A stretch of 64,000 bases of DNA from Rhodospirillales bacterium (lineage in GTDB: Bacteria; Pseudomonadota; Alphaproteobacteria; Micavibrionales; Micavibrionaceae): assembly GCA_020638295.1 (NCBI GenBank), contig JACKIU010000001.1, positions 744,001-808,000 of the forward strand, given 5' to 3'. Shown piece after piece: positions 57,362 to 64,000 of this stretch; position 1 is the stretch's first letter, and the number at the start of each line of letters is the position of its first letter. A model generated the notes under the pieces. The model was not told where the DNA came from and made no database searches. It saw only the letters and a program-made list of their open reading frames with translations. The translations under genes and the position numbers were made by a program.

Positions 57362-58624
57362 TCAGGCCCGTTTTTTCTCGCGTTCATCGTCGGCGGTGAG
57401 GGTCAATGGGCGCGGGGTTTCCTCGATGGTTTCGAATTCGGTGAGTTCGGCCATATTGGCCCCGGCCTGAAGTTCCCTGAACTTGCGTGCGGCGGGCAGG
57501 ACCTGACGTTCCAGAGAGCCGACGGCGGCGTCATAGCCCTTCATCGCGCCTTGCAGATTCTTGCCGACCTTTTCCAGATGGGCGGTGAACGTGAGCAGAC
57601 GTTTATAAAGGTCAGAGCCGCGTTCGGAGATTTCCTGCGCATTTTTGGCCAGTTCAACCTGCCGCCAGCTCATACCGACAACGCGCAGCAGGCTCATTAA
57701 TAGGGTCGGGGAGGCGATGATGATATTGGCCCCGGCGGCATATTCGACCAAGGATGGGTCGGCGCGCAGGGCCAGCGAGTAAATATGTTCGGACGGCAAG
57801 AACAGGACGGTAAAGTCCGGACTGTCGACATTTTCCCAATAGCCTTTTTTACCGAGAGTCTGTACGTGCGCTTTGACCTGTTTGGACAGGCCTTGCATGA
57901 GCACGGCGTATTCATCTTCGGTCAGATCGGTGGCCAGTTGGTCGACAAACTGGTTCACGGGGGCTTTGGAATCGATAATAATTTTAAAGCCATCCTGCAT
58001 ATCGATAACCGCATCGGGGCGCTGGCGACCATCGGCAGTCTGCATCGAAACCTGCGTATGATAGTGTACGCCTTTGATCAGGCCGGATTTGTCGAGCAGG
58101 CCTTCGAGGATATATTCGCCCCAGCGCCCTTGCGCCGCCGGATCGCGCAAGGCCCCGACGAGGCGAGCGGTTTCGCGGTTGAGTGTACGCATTTCCTCGC
58201 GCAGGTTGGTATCTGTGGCCTTGACCTGTTCGAGGGCCCTGGCCATGTCTTCAAGGTTTTTATGCACCGGTTTGATCATCTCGGCGATGGTAGTCTGGCG
58301 TTTTTCCAGATCATGGGCGCCATCGGCCTGCGCGGCCTTGAAGCGTTCTTGGGCGAGTTGTAAAAAGGCTTCGTTGCTTTTTTGCAGAGCTTCAGCGGCA
58401 GTAGCCTTAAAACGATGATCGAGCGCCGCGCCCGCCTGATCAAAGGCGATTTCGCGCTCACGCAGCTGTGCCTTAAGTTCGGCATTTTGAGTCAGGAGTT
58501 TCTGGCGGCCCAGTAGCGCGGCGAGGCTGACGACCAGCGCGCCAAGGATAAAGCCGCCAGCGGCATAAAACATTTCAGGCGGAAGTTGTGTGAACCCATT
58601 TAACAATTCTGTGATATTCTGCAT
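57362..58624 (-). CDS. rmuC: RmuC-family DNA recombination protein
   Basis: 420 residues. One N-terminal span (about 18-38, 'GGFILGALVVSLAALLG'), a coiled coil (about 40-130), then the RmuC nuclease-like domain: 'QGRWGEYILEGLLDKSGLIK', 'RPDAVIDMQDGFKIIIDSKA', 'VLFLPSEHIYSLALRADPSL', 'ANIIIASPTLLMSLLRVVGM'. The D-x-K block 'IIDSKAP' is PDDEXK-like. Known to limit inversions in E. coli. Divergent from the prepilin-like gene. Confidence 0.92.
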   Translation of the reverse strand: MQNITELLNGFTQLPPEMFYAAGGFILGALVVSLAALLGRQKLLTQNAELKAQLREREIAFDQAGAALDHRFKATAAEALQKSNEAFLQLAQERFKAAQADGAHDLEKRQTTIAEMIKPVHKNLEDMARALEQVKATDTNLREEMRTLNRETARLVGALRDPAAQGRWGEYILEGLLDKSGLIKGVHYHTQVSMQTADGRQRPDAVIDMQDGFKIIIDSKAPVNQFVDQLATDLTEDEYAVLMQGLSKQVKAHVQTLGKKGYWENVDSPDFTVLFLPSEHIYSLALRADPSLVEYAAGANIIIASPTLLMSLLRVVGMSWRQVELAKNAQEISERGSDLYKRLLTFTAHLEKVGKNLQGAMKGYDAAVGSLERQVLPAARKFRELQAGANMAELTEFETIEETPRPLTLTADDEREKKRA

Positions 58625-58690
58625 AGTAGGACCTTAACATTGATTCACCACAGTATAGAATACACGAAAACAAAAAGAGAACAAAAAATT

Positions 58691-59383
58691 ATGGATAGAA
58701 TGGACGCCCGGCGAAAAGAACGCGGCAATGCGTTGATTTATGTGTTGATCGCCATTGCGTTGTTTGCCGCTCTAGGTTTTACGCTTTCACGCCAGACCGA
58801 TACATCCGAGGCCGGGACGCTCAGCCGTGAACGGGCGGAGCTGTATGCGACGCAGCTGATTTCCTATTCGGCGCAGGCCAAATCGGCGGTCGACCAGATG
58901 TTTTTTACTGCGGCCAGTCGAATTAACGATCTGGATTTTACCACCCCAACCGATGTGGGTTTTGATACCGGAACGCTTATTCATAAGATTTACCATCCCC
59001 AAGGCGGCGGGCTGTTACCGGGTAAAATTCCTGCGGATGCGGTTTCTCAAAACACAAGTGATCCTGAACCGGGATGGTATCTCGGGCGCTTCAATAATGT
59101 GGAATGGACAGCGAGTGCCGGAGAAGATGTAATTTTGGTGGCCTATCAAATCGACCCGACAGTTTGCGCCCTGATTAATGAAAAGATTAACGGCTCAAGC
59201 GTCATTCCGAGCATGACGACATCGATCCGTAATGTGATGATTGACGATAGTTTTCACACCGGCGCGAATGTAGAGTTGACGACCGATCCTGCGGATATTT
59301 GCCCGGATTGTGAAAATGTCAGTTCTTTGTGCGTACAGGAAGGCGGGATGTACGGGTTTTACACGATTCTGGCGGATCAATAG
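58691..59383 (+). CDS. Prepilin-like (PilX/GspK-type N-terminus) anchored protein, paralogue 3
   Basis: 230 residues from the ATG at 58691 (an ATG at 58700 is the alternative; an earlier one at 58640 adds an unlikely head). Basic head ends in Arg11-Gly12-Asn13, then 'ALIYVLIAIALFAALGF'. Shared markers with the genes at 2895 and 9007: 'KSAVDQMF', 'NDLDF', 'HPQGGGLLP', 'VILVAYQIDPTVCALIN', and an ending 'MYGFYTILADQ' preceded by Cys pairs (C-P-D-C, S-L-C-V). Gly-Asn before the helix is also seen in paralogue 2. Stands alone between rmuC (divergent) and engB (convergent). Weak ribosome-binding site. Confidence 0.7.
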   Translation: MDRMDARRKERGNALIYVLIAIALFAALGFTLSRQTDTSEAGTLSRERAELYATQLISYSAQAKSAVDQMFFTAASRINDLDFTTPTDVGFDTGTLIHKIYHPQGGGLLPGKIPADAVSQNTSDPEPGWYLGRFNNVEWTASAGEDVILVAYQIDPTVCALINEKINGSSVIPSMTTSIRNVMIDDSFHTGANVELTTDPADICPDCENVSSLCVQEGGMYGFYTILADQ

Positions 59384-59387
59384 CCTT

Positions 59388-60023
59388 TTACGCCGCGTAG
59401 GAGGCCAGCACAGCGCGGAATTCTTCCAGCCCCGCGCCTTTATGGGCGCTGGTCGGCAAGAGCTTCGGAAAGGCCGCCGGGTGTTTTTTGAGAGTTGCGG
59501 TGATTTTGTTTGACACTTTCTCCAACTCTTCGCGTTTGACCTTGTCGGTTTTGGTCAGGATGATGCGGTATTGGACAGCGGCCGTATCGAGCATTTTCAT
59601 CAGTTCGATATCAGTGTCTTTAAGGCCGTGGCGGGCATCAATCAGAATGAACACGCATTGCAGGGTCGGGCGACCGCGCAGATAGTCAAAGATGAGCTGC
59701 GTCCATTGATCGCGCTGGGTTTTGGAGACTTTGGCATAGCCATAGCCGGGCATATCGACCATGTAGAGGCCACCGCCGAGATTAAAATAATTAAGCTGTT
59801 GCGTGCGGCCCGGCGTGTTGGAGGTTTTGGCGAGAGTTTTACGCCCGGTGAGCGCGTTGACGAGGCTGGACTTGCCAACATTGGAGCGCCCGGCAAAGGC
59901 AATTTCGGGCATGTCGGCGGTTGGCAATTGTTTGAGCGCCGCCACACCGAGCATAAAATCGCAAGGGCCCGCAAAAAGCTTGCGGGCCGTTTCGAGTTCT
60001 GCGGGTGAGAATTCTTCGCTCAT
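59388..60023 (-). CDS. engB: Ribosome biogenesis GTP-binding protein EngB/YihA
   Basis: GTPase needed for large-subunit assembly. 211 residues. G1 'FAGRSNVGKSSLVNALTG', G2/G3 'TSNTPGRTQQLNYFNLGG' and 'MVDMPGYGYAKVSK', G4 'IILTKTDKVKREEL', G5 'LPTSAHKGAGLEEFR'. Start shares a base with the yidC stop (TAATG), so it is coupled to yidC. Confidence 0.95.
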   Translation of the reverse strand: MSEEFSPAELETARKLFAGPCDFMLGVAALKQLPTADMPEIAFAGRSNVGKSSLVNALTGRKTLAKTSNTPGRTQQLNYFNLGGGLYMVDMPGYGYAKVSKTQRDQWTQLIFDYLRGRPTLQCVFILIDARHGLKDTDIELMKMLDTAAVQYRIILTKTDKVKREELEKVSNKITATLKKHPAAFPKLLPTSAHKGAGLEEFRAVLASYAA

Positions 60024-61996
60024 TATTTCTTCTTTTTGCTCTTTTTCGGTTTTTGCGGTTTATCTTTGTCATCAAACATTCCCGACATATCGTATCTATC
60101 CTTGTTATCCAGGCCCAAAGCCTCTTCCACTTCATCCTCGGCCATCTCGGCCAGCGGATGCAGCGCCGGGCCTTTGTCGATGGCGGCTTCGAGTTTTTTG
60201 TCCTCCGCCGTTTCGCCAAACAGATGGATCGGCACGCCGAGCGATTTCATAATGATCATTTGCTGAATGACGCCGATGAACGCCGAGAAGGTCCAGTAGA
60301 CAACAAGCCCGGCGGCAAATTTCGACATGATAAAGGCGAAGAGGAAGGGCATGTAATTGGCCATGTCACGCTGTAGCGGGTCTTGCGGCGGGGGATTGAG
60401 TTTTTTCTGGATGATCATCGCCACCAGCATCAGGCACGGCCAGACGCCGATTATTAAAAAGTCCGGCGGCGTCCAGGGAATCAGGCCGAACAGGTTGAAG
60501 ATACTGGTCGGGTCGGCGGCGGAGAGGTCCTGAATCCAGCCGAAGAACGGCTCATGGCGCATTTCGATGGTGACGAAGAAGGTTTTATACAGCGCGAAGA
60601 AAATCGGAATCTGCACCAAAATCGGCAGGCAGCCCGACATCGGGTTGACGCCTTCGCGCTGGTACATCTCGATGAGCTCTTGCTGCAGTTTCTGCTTATC
60701 TTCGCCGTATTTTTCACGCAATTCGGTGACCAGCGGGGCGACCTTTTTCATTTTGGCAAAAGAACGGTAAGACGTGTTGGTCAGCGGAAACACCGCGCCG
60801 CGGATCATAATTGTCATGATGATAATCGCGACGCCCATATTGCCGATCCAGTGATGCAGATAGTGCAGGAGGTAGAAAAACGGCTTGGTCATGAACCAGA
60901 ACCAGCCGAAATCCACGGCGAGATCGAATTGCGGGATATTGAGGTCTTTTTCGTATTGCTGAAGCAACAACACACGTTTGGCCCCGACAAATAATTTACT
61001 TTGAACCTCGCCGCTCTGGCCGGGTTTAAGCTCCAGAGCCGCCCCAAGGAAATCGGCCTGATACAGACCTTCATTGTCCTTGTCCTTTTCCGGCCCGGCA
61101 TAGCTATAACTGTATTTTACCTCTTGACCCTGCGGCGGGATCAGGGCGGTCAGCCAGTATTTATCGGTAAAGCCCAGCCAGCCTTGATTAGCCGTTTTCA
61201 CAGCCTTTTTATTTTTGCGCATATCGTTATAGCTGTCATTGAATAATTCTTCGCCGATAAAACCGATCGGCCCTTCGTAGGAAATCCAGGTGCCCTGGAA
61301 GGTCGGCGGCATGCCTTTTTGCGAAACAAGCCCGTAAGGGTAGAGCGTTATATTACGTCCGGAATTGTTGATCGCGCGCTGGGTTACTGTGAACATGAAA
61401 TGCTCGTCCAATTCGAGGCGGCGCTCGAAGATGACGCCTTGGCCGTTGTCCCAAATCATGGTCACCGGTTTGCCCGGTGCAAGGTCGCTATTGCCGCGAA
61501 TCTGCCAATTGGTGCTTTTCTTGGGTACAGCTATGTTCTGGCCGGAGGCGACCCAGCCATATTCAACGCTGCGCGGGAAGGCGGTCAGGCGGGGATTAAG
61601 CACCGCGACGTTATCCTTTTTCTCCAACGTCTCGAAATATTTGCCGAGCGAGATGTCATCGAGGCTCCCACCGCTCAGGTCCATTGAACCGCGAATTTCA
61701 GAATTTCTAATTTTAATCCGGCCGCCTTCAGTTATGACTTCGGCGCGGTCTTTGGGCGGGGCCGGTTTTGCCTCTTGCAATGCACCGGGGCCAAGGGCCT
61801 GTTTAATCTCGGCTTCAATCTGCGCCCGGTGCTGTATGGCCTCGCGCTGGGGTTTTAAAACATAGGTGTCGTAGGCGAAATACAGAATTGCGGCCAGAAT
61901 GAAAAAGATGAACATGTTGCGCAGGTCATCAGGGTGCATCTGGTCCTTTTTCAGCGGGTTATTCGGCGGTGTCGGCAAAGGGTTTTGTTCAGCCAT
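60023..61996 (-). CDS. yidC: Membrane protein insertase YidC
   Basis: Inserts and folds inner-membrane proteins. 657 residues. N-terminal span (about 25-45), large periplasmic P1 domain (about 60-370), then five C-terminal spans with 'WIGNMGVAIIIMTIMIRGAV', 'SYRSFAKMKKVAPLVTELRE', 'GVNPMSGCLPILVQIPIFFA' and 'MPFLFAFIMSKFAAGLVVYW'. The Arg of the hydrophilic groove is in 'IMIRGAVFP'. The Lys-rich tail ('KKSKKKK') can bind ribosomes. In the conserved rpmH-rnpA-yidD-yidC-engB order. Confidence 0.97.
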   Translation of the reverse strand: MAEQNPLPTPPNNPLKKDQMHPDDLRNMFIFFILAAILYFAYDTYVLKPQREAIQHRAQIEAEIKQALGPGALQEAKPAPPKDRAEVITEGGRIKIRNSEIRGSMDLSGGSLDDISLGKYFETLEKKDNVAVLNPRLTAFPRSVEYGWVASGQNIAVPKKSTNWQIRGNSDLAPGKPVTMIWDNGQGVIFERRLELDEHFMFTVTQRAINNSGRNITLYPYGLVSQKGMPPTFQGTWISYEGPIGFIGEELFNDSYNDMRKNKKAVKTANQGWLGFTDKYWLTALIPPQGQEVKYSYSYAGPEKDKDNEGLYQADFLGAALELKPGQSGEVQSKLFVGAKRVLLLQQYEKDLNIPQFDLAVDFGWFWFMTKPFFYLLHYLHHWIGNMGVAIIIMTIMIRGAVFPLTNTSYRSFAKMKKVAPLVTELREKYGEDKQKLQQELIEMYQREGVNPMSGCLPILVQIPIFFALYKTFFVTIEMRHEPFFGWIQDLSAADPTSIFNLFGLIPWTPPDFLIIGVWPCLMLVAMIIQKKLNPPPQDPLQRDMANYMPFLFAFIMSKFAAGLVVYWTFSAFIGVIQQMIIMKSLGVPIHLFGETAEDKKLEAAIDKGPALHPLAEMAEDEVEEALGLDNKDRYDMSGMFDDKDKPQKPKKSKKKK

Positions 61997-62069
61997 AATG
62001 TCTTTGCTTTATCTTGTTTGTCTAACGTGTTGCGGTTGGGTGCGTTTATAGCCGATCAGGGCCAAGGGA

Positions 62070-62297
62070 TCAATCGGCCTTTTTATGCGGCACGGGATCG
62101 CGGGCCGGGCCTTTATAAAAAGGATGGCACCTGAGAATGCGCCGAAGCGCCAGCCACGAGCCTTTCAGCGCGCCGTGGGTTTCTATGGCCTGATGCGCAT
62201 AGGCCGAGCAGGTCGGGTGAAAACGGCAGTTGCGGCCCAAAAACGGGGAAACAGCGGCGCTGTATATTTTGATTATAACCTGTAAAAATTTTTTCAT
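62070..62297 (-). CDS. yidD: Membrane protein insertion efficiency factor YidD
   Basis: 75 residues with the family signature 'IYSAAVSPFLGRNCRFHPTC' and S-A-Y, plus 'GALKGSWLALRRILRCHPF' with the third Cys. ATGA overlap with rnpA. Amphipathic N-terminal helix for membrane attachment. Assists YidC. Confidence 0.94.
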   Translation of the reverse strand: MKKFLQVIIKIYSAAVSPFLGRNCRFHPTCSAYAHQAIETHGALKGSWLALRRILRCHPFYKGPARDPVPHKKAD

Positions 62298-62731
62298 TTT
62301 GTTTTTGCTACAGAGCGCGCAGAGACCGCAGAATTTTTTATATTATTTTTCCCTGCGCACTCTGCGGTCTCTGTGGTTAAATTTAATTTTTTCAGGCACC
62401 AGCGCAGGTCGTTGCAGAGGGTTTCATAAGGACGGGTGAGCGTTTGCGGATGGCCAACAAGGATGTAATCATGCCCGCCCTTTGCGCCTTCGGGCAAGAT
62501 ATCGGCGGCAACAGCGCGCAGGCGGCGTTTGATGCGGTTGCGTTTTACGGCGGATTTATCGACGCGTTTGGAGACCGTAAAGCCAATGCGTTTGAGGCCA
62601 TCATCATTCGGCGCGGTTTGGACGATCAGGCCGTGAGAGACCCATTTGCGGCCCGAGCCCTGAATTTTCAGGAAATCAGCGCGTTTTTTGATCGGCGTTA
62701 AAGACGCTTGCTGGGCTTTGATCGCATGCAT
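62294..62731 (-). CDS. rnpA: Ribonuclease P protein component with C-terminal extension
   Basis: Protein subunit of RNase P for tRNA 5' maturation. 145 residues. 'IKKRADFLKIQGSGRKWVSH' and the RNA-binding block 'SKRVDKSAVKRNRIKRRLRA' (K-R-N-R-I-K-R) are complete, as is 'GHDYILVGHPQTL'. The usual end is near 'DLRWCLKKL'. Here 29 more residues follow ('NLTTETAECAGKNNIKNSAV' ... 'VAKTK'), coded by an inverted-repeat element (62320-62373). Overlaps yidD by ATGA. Confidence 0.93.
   Translation of the reverse strand: MHAIKAQQASLTPIKKRADFLKIQGSGRKWVSHGLIVQTAPNDDGLKRIGFTVSKRVDKSAVKRNRIKRRLRAVAADILPEGAKGGHDYILVGHPQTLTRPYETLCNDLRWCLKKLNLTTETAECAGKNNIKNSAVSARSVAKTK
62320..62373. repeat. Inverted repeat coding the RnpA tail
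   Basis: 13-bp perfect arms, CAGAGACCGCAGA (62320-62332) and TCTGCGGTCTCTG (62361-62373), around an AT-rich loop. This type of repeat is usually intergenic. Confidence 0.75.
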
Positions 62732-62746
62732 AGGCTAAACATACAA

Positions 62747-62781
62747 AAAGACGCCATCCAAAGGAAAGCGTCCTTTTCAAA
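62747..62781 (-). terminator. Hairpin with T-run between rpmH and rnpA
   Basis: On the minus strand GGACGC ... GCGTC around a 13-nt loop, followed by T5. It probably lowers read-through from rpmH into rnpA, which suits the higher need for L34. Confidence 0.6.
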
Positions 62782-62797
62782 AAGTTCGGATATTGTC

Positions 62798-62932
62798 TTA
62801 GGCGCTCAGGCGCTTACGGCCTTTGGCACGACGCGCGGCCAAAACGGCGCGACCGTTTTTTGTCGCCATGCGGGCACGGAAACCGTGACGGCGTTTGCGA
62901 ACCAGGTTGCTGGGCTGGAATGTACGTTTCAT
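62798..62932 (-). CDS. rpmH: Ribosomal protein L34
   Basis: 44 residues, too short for many gene calls. Starts 'MKRTFQPSNLVRKRRHGFRA', continues 'RMATKNGRAVLAARRAKGRK' and ends R-L-S-A: a perfect L34. A strong promoter lies 60-90 nt upstream (62991-63020). First gene of rpmH-rnpA-yidD-yidC-engB. Confidence 0.97.
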   Translation of the reverse strand: MKRTFQPSNLVRKRRHGFRARMATKNGRAVLAARRAKGRKRLSA

Positions 62933-62990
62933 CTTCATCTTCGCCCGTTGCGGGGCGCCTCAAATCCTTAGAATTCATTAAAGTGGGAGG

Positions 62991-63020
62991 TTTATACCCC
63001 TATTTGAACGCCGATGTCAA
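62991..63020 (-). promoter_or_regulatory. Sigma-70 promoter of rpmH
   Basis: Minus-strand TTGACA (63015-63020), 18-nt spacer, TATAAA (62991-62996); about 59 nt to the rpmH ATG. Confidence 0.7.
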
Positions 63021-63043
63021 TCAGTTCGGGGGAATTTCTTTGT

Positions 63044-64000
63044 TTACGTGGTCAAATGTAAGTAATCGGACGGGATGTCGACACTGGAACGCTTACCGAT
63101 ATCGATGAAGTGGGTTTTGAGCCATTTTTTGCCTTCGATGCGGCCTTGATCGCGCAGAGCGGTGAGAAAGCCCCAATCGGTGTTGAATTTGCTGGCGGCC
63201 GACAGGTCGCGCATCACCTCTTCGGCACGTACGGCGTGTAACAAAATGTCTTTGTAACGGTCTTTATGTTCGTCTTTGAGCATATCTTGGCCCAGCAGGC
63301 GCTGGACGAAATCGATGGCGCGCAGTTCTTTGAGCAGAGCGGCGTTAAAGGTGATTTCGTTGAGGCGGTTTTCAATCGCGGCGGCGTCCTTGGGAATTTC
63401 ATCACGGATTAACGGGTTCACATGGACGATCAGGATGTCGCGACAGCGGGCGTTGTAGAAAAGTGGCCAGAGTGAAGGGTTTCCCATATAACCGCCATCC
63501 CAATAAGCCTGACCATCAATTTCGACGGCCTGAAACAGGAACGGCAGAGCGGCGGAGGCCAGCAGGGAATCGATGGTAACATCCTGATTTTCGAACACTT
63601 TCGGTGTGCCGGTACGGACATTGGTGGCGGTGATAAAAAGTTTGATACATTCACAGGCGTGGAGTTCGTCCAGATCGATGATGGTTTCGAGTACTGCACG
63701 CAACGGCTCTATATTTAACGGATTGAATTGATAGGGCGAGACACGGCCCATCCAGCTTTCGGCGTAAGACTGGAATTGTTCGAAGACAGGGTTGGTCTGA
63801 AGGCTCCAAAACTTGGCGAAGGCGCTTTGCGTTTGGTTGATCGGATTGTAAAAGGCGGCGGCATCAGAGACTTCTTTCCAAAAATGCTCGAGCAGTTCGC
63901 GGGCCTTTTCGCGTCCGCCGATGCTTTTGCCCTGGGCCAAGGCCGCAGCGTTCATTGCTCCTGCAGAGGTGGCGCTGATCGCTTCGAAATCGAGGCGATG
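63044..64000 (-). CDS. Patatin-like phospholipase (5' part outside the window)
   Basis: Partial: the reading continues beyond base 64000. Visible 318 residues begin 'HRLDFEAISATSAGAMNAAA', where A-T-S-A-G is the nucleophile elbow (GxSxG type, first Gly replaced or part of the variation of the family) with the catalytic Ser. The catalytic Asp is in 'AYWDGGYMGNPSLWPLF' (DGG). The rest ('IEPLRAVLETIIDLDELHAC', 'LFITATNVRTGTPKVFEN', 'LLASAALPFLFQAVEIDG') is typical of bacterial patatin-like lipases of about 350-400 residues. A lipid acyl hydrolase; cellular target unknown. Confidence 0.9.
   Translation of the reverse strand, partial: HRLDFEAISATSAGAMNAAALAQGKSIGGREKARELLEHFWKEVSDAAAFYNPINQTQSAFAKFWSLQTNPVFEQFQSYAESWMGRVSPYQFNPLNIEPLRAVLETIIDLDELHACECIKLFITATNVRTGTPKVFENQDVTIDSLLASAALPFLFQAVEIDGQAYWDGGYMGNPSLWPLFYNARCRDILIVHVNPLIRDEIPKDAAAIENRLNEITFNAALLKELRAIDFVQRLLGQDMLKDEHKDRYKDILLHAVRAEEVMRDLSAASKFNTDWGFLTALRDQGRIEGKKWLKTHFIDIGKRSSVDIPSDYLHLTT

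Noticed and set aside
62933..63043. Replication origin next to rpmH.
   Set aside because: No DnaA-box cluster, no dnaA or parAB gene and only 110 nt of non-coding DNA, which is explained by the rpmH promoter.

Overview
The window reads as ordinary chromosome of an alphaproteobacterium, gene-dense with short operons on both strands. The lineage pointers are an NDUFA12-type complex I accessory subunit next to mlaD and a DUF2155 protein, a zinc-ribbon/acidic-tail protein of the TIGR02300 type before prmA, a lysine-tailed phasin, and the order rpmH-rnpA-yidD-yidC-engB. Nothing here fixes the genus. A Micavibrio-like or Rhodospirillales-like member would fit, but that is only an impression. No tRNA, rRNA, CRISPR array or prophage was seen.

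Layout. 0-7.3 kb: ndufA12-mlaD-DUF2155, ridA, a response regulator fused to a degenerate deaminase, the first of three prepilin-like genes, a clpS-(membrane peptide)-clpA operon and a phasin. 7.6-16.3 kb: a D,D-carboxypeptidase with SPOR domain followed by the second prepilin-like gene, lipoproteins including a FlgO-like one, hldE, a MshEN-TM-LapG-like fusion, and pyk with a short asparaginase-like gene. 16.5-23.5 kb: nrdA and nrdB as separate units, each behind tandem NrdR-type boxes, then ilvA, phoH and unknown genes. 23.7-26.8 kb: an AT-rich accessory patch with REP-like hairpins, a toxin-antitoxin cassette inserted at the 5' end of a yjdM/phnA gene between 50-bp direct repeats, and a DUF4143 ATPase with a palindromic promoter region. 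26.8-29.5 kb: a TPP riboswitch leading a DUF3429 gene, a tautomerase and thiC. 29.6-42 kb: a Sco protein, FadL, an SCP2 protein, an acyl-CoA dehydrogenase and a fadA-x-y-fadB operon, which together form a fatty-acid uptake and beta-oxidation block. 42-49.8 kb: prmA, glmS and glmU (amino-sugar supply), FemAB-like and DUF3108 genes, and a decayed GIY-YIG gene. 49.9-58.6 kb: dapD, then the operon def-GNAT-fmt-DMT-truA-yqfO-like, whose GNAT gene is split by an IS630-type element, then rmuC. 58.7-64 kb: the third prepilin-like gene, engB-yidC-yidD-rnpA-rpmH and a patatin-like lipase cut by the window end.

The most interesting items are these: (1) three dispersed, highly divergent paralogues of a PilX/GspK-like membrane-anchored family with shared internal motifs; (2) a single polypeptide joining a cytoplasmic MshEN-type (c-di-GMP) module through one membrane span to a LapG-like periplasmic cysteine protease; (3) a receiver-deaminase fusion that has kept the His-Glu pair but lost both zinc cysteines; (4) a two-span membrane peptide translationally coupled between clpS and clpA; (5) a TPP riboswitch that sits two genes upstream of thiC and so ties a DUF3429 membrane protein to thiamine. 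Several gene breakages (IS630 split, TA insertion, G-run and A-run frameshifts) can be reconstructed base by base.
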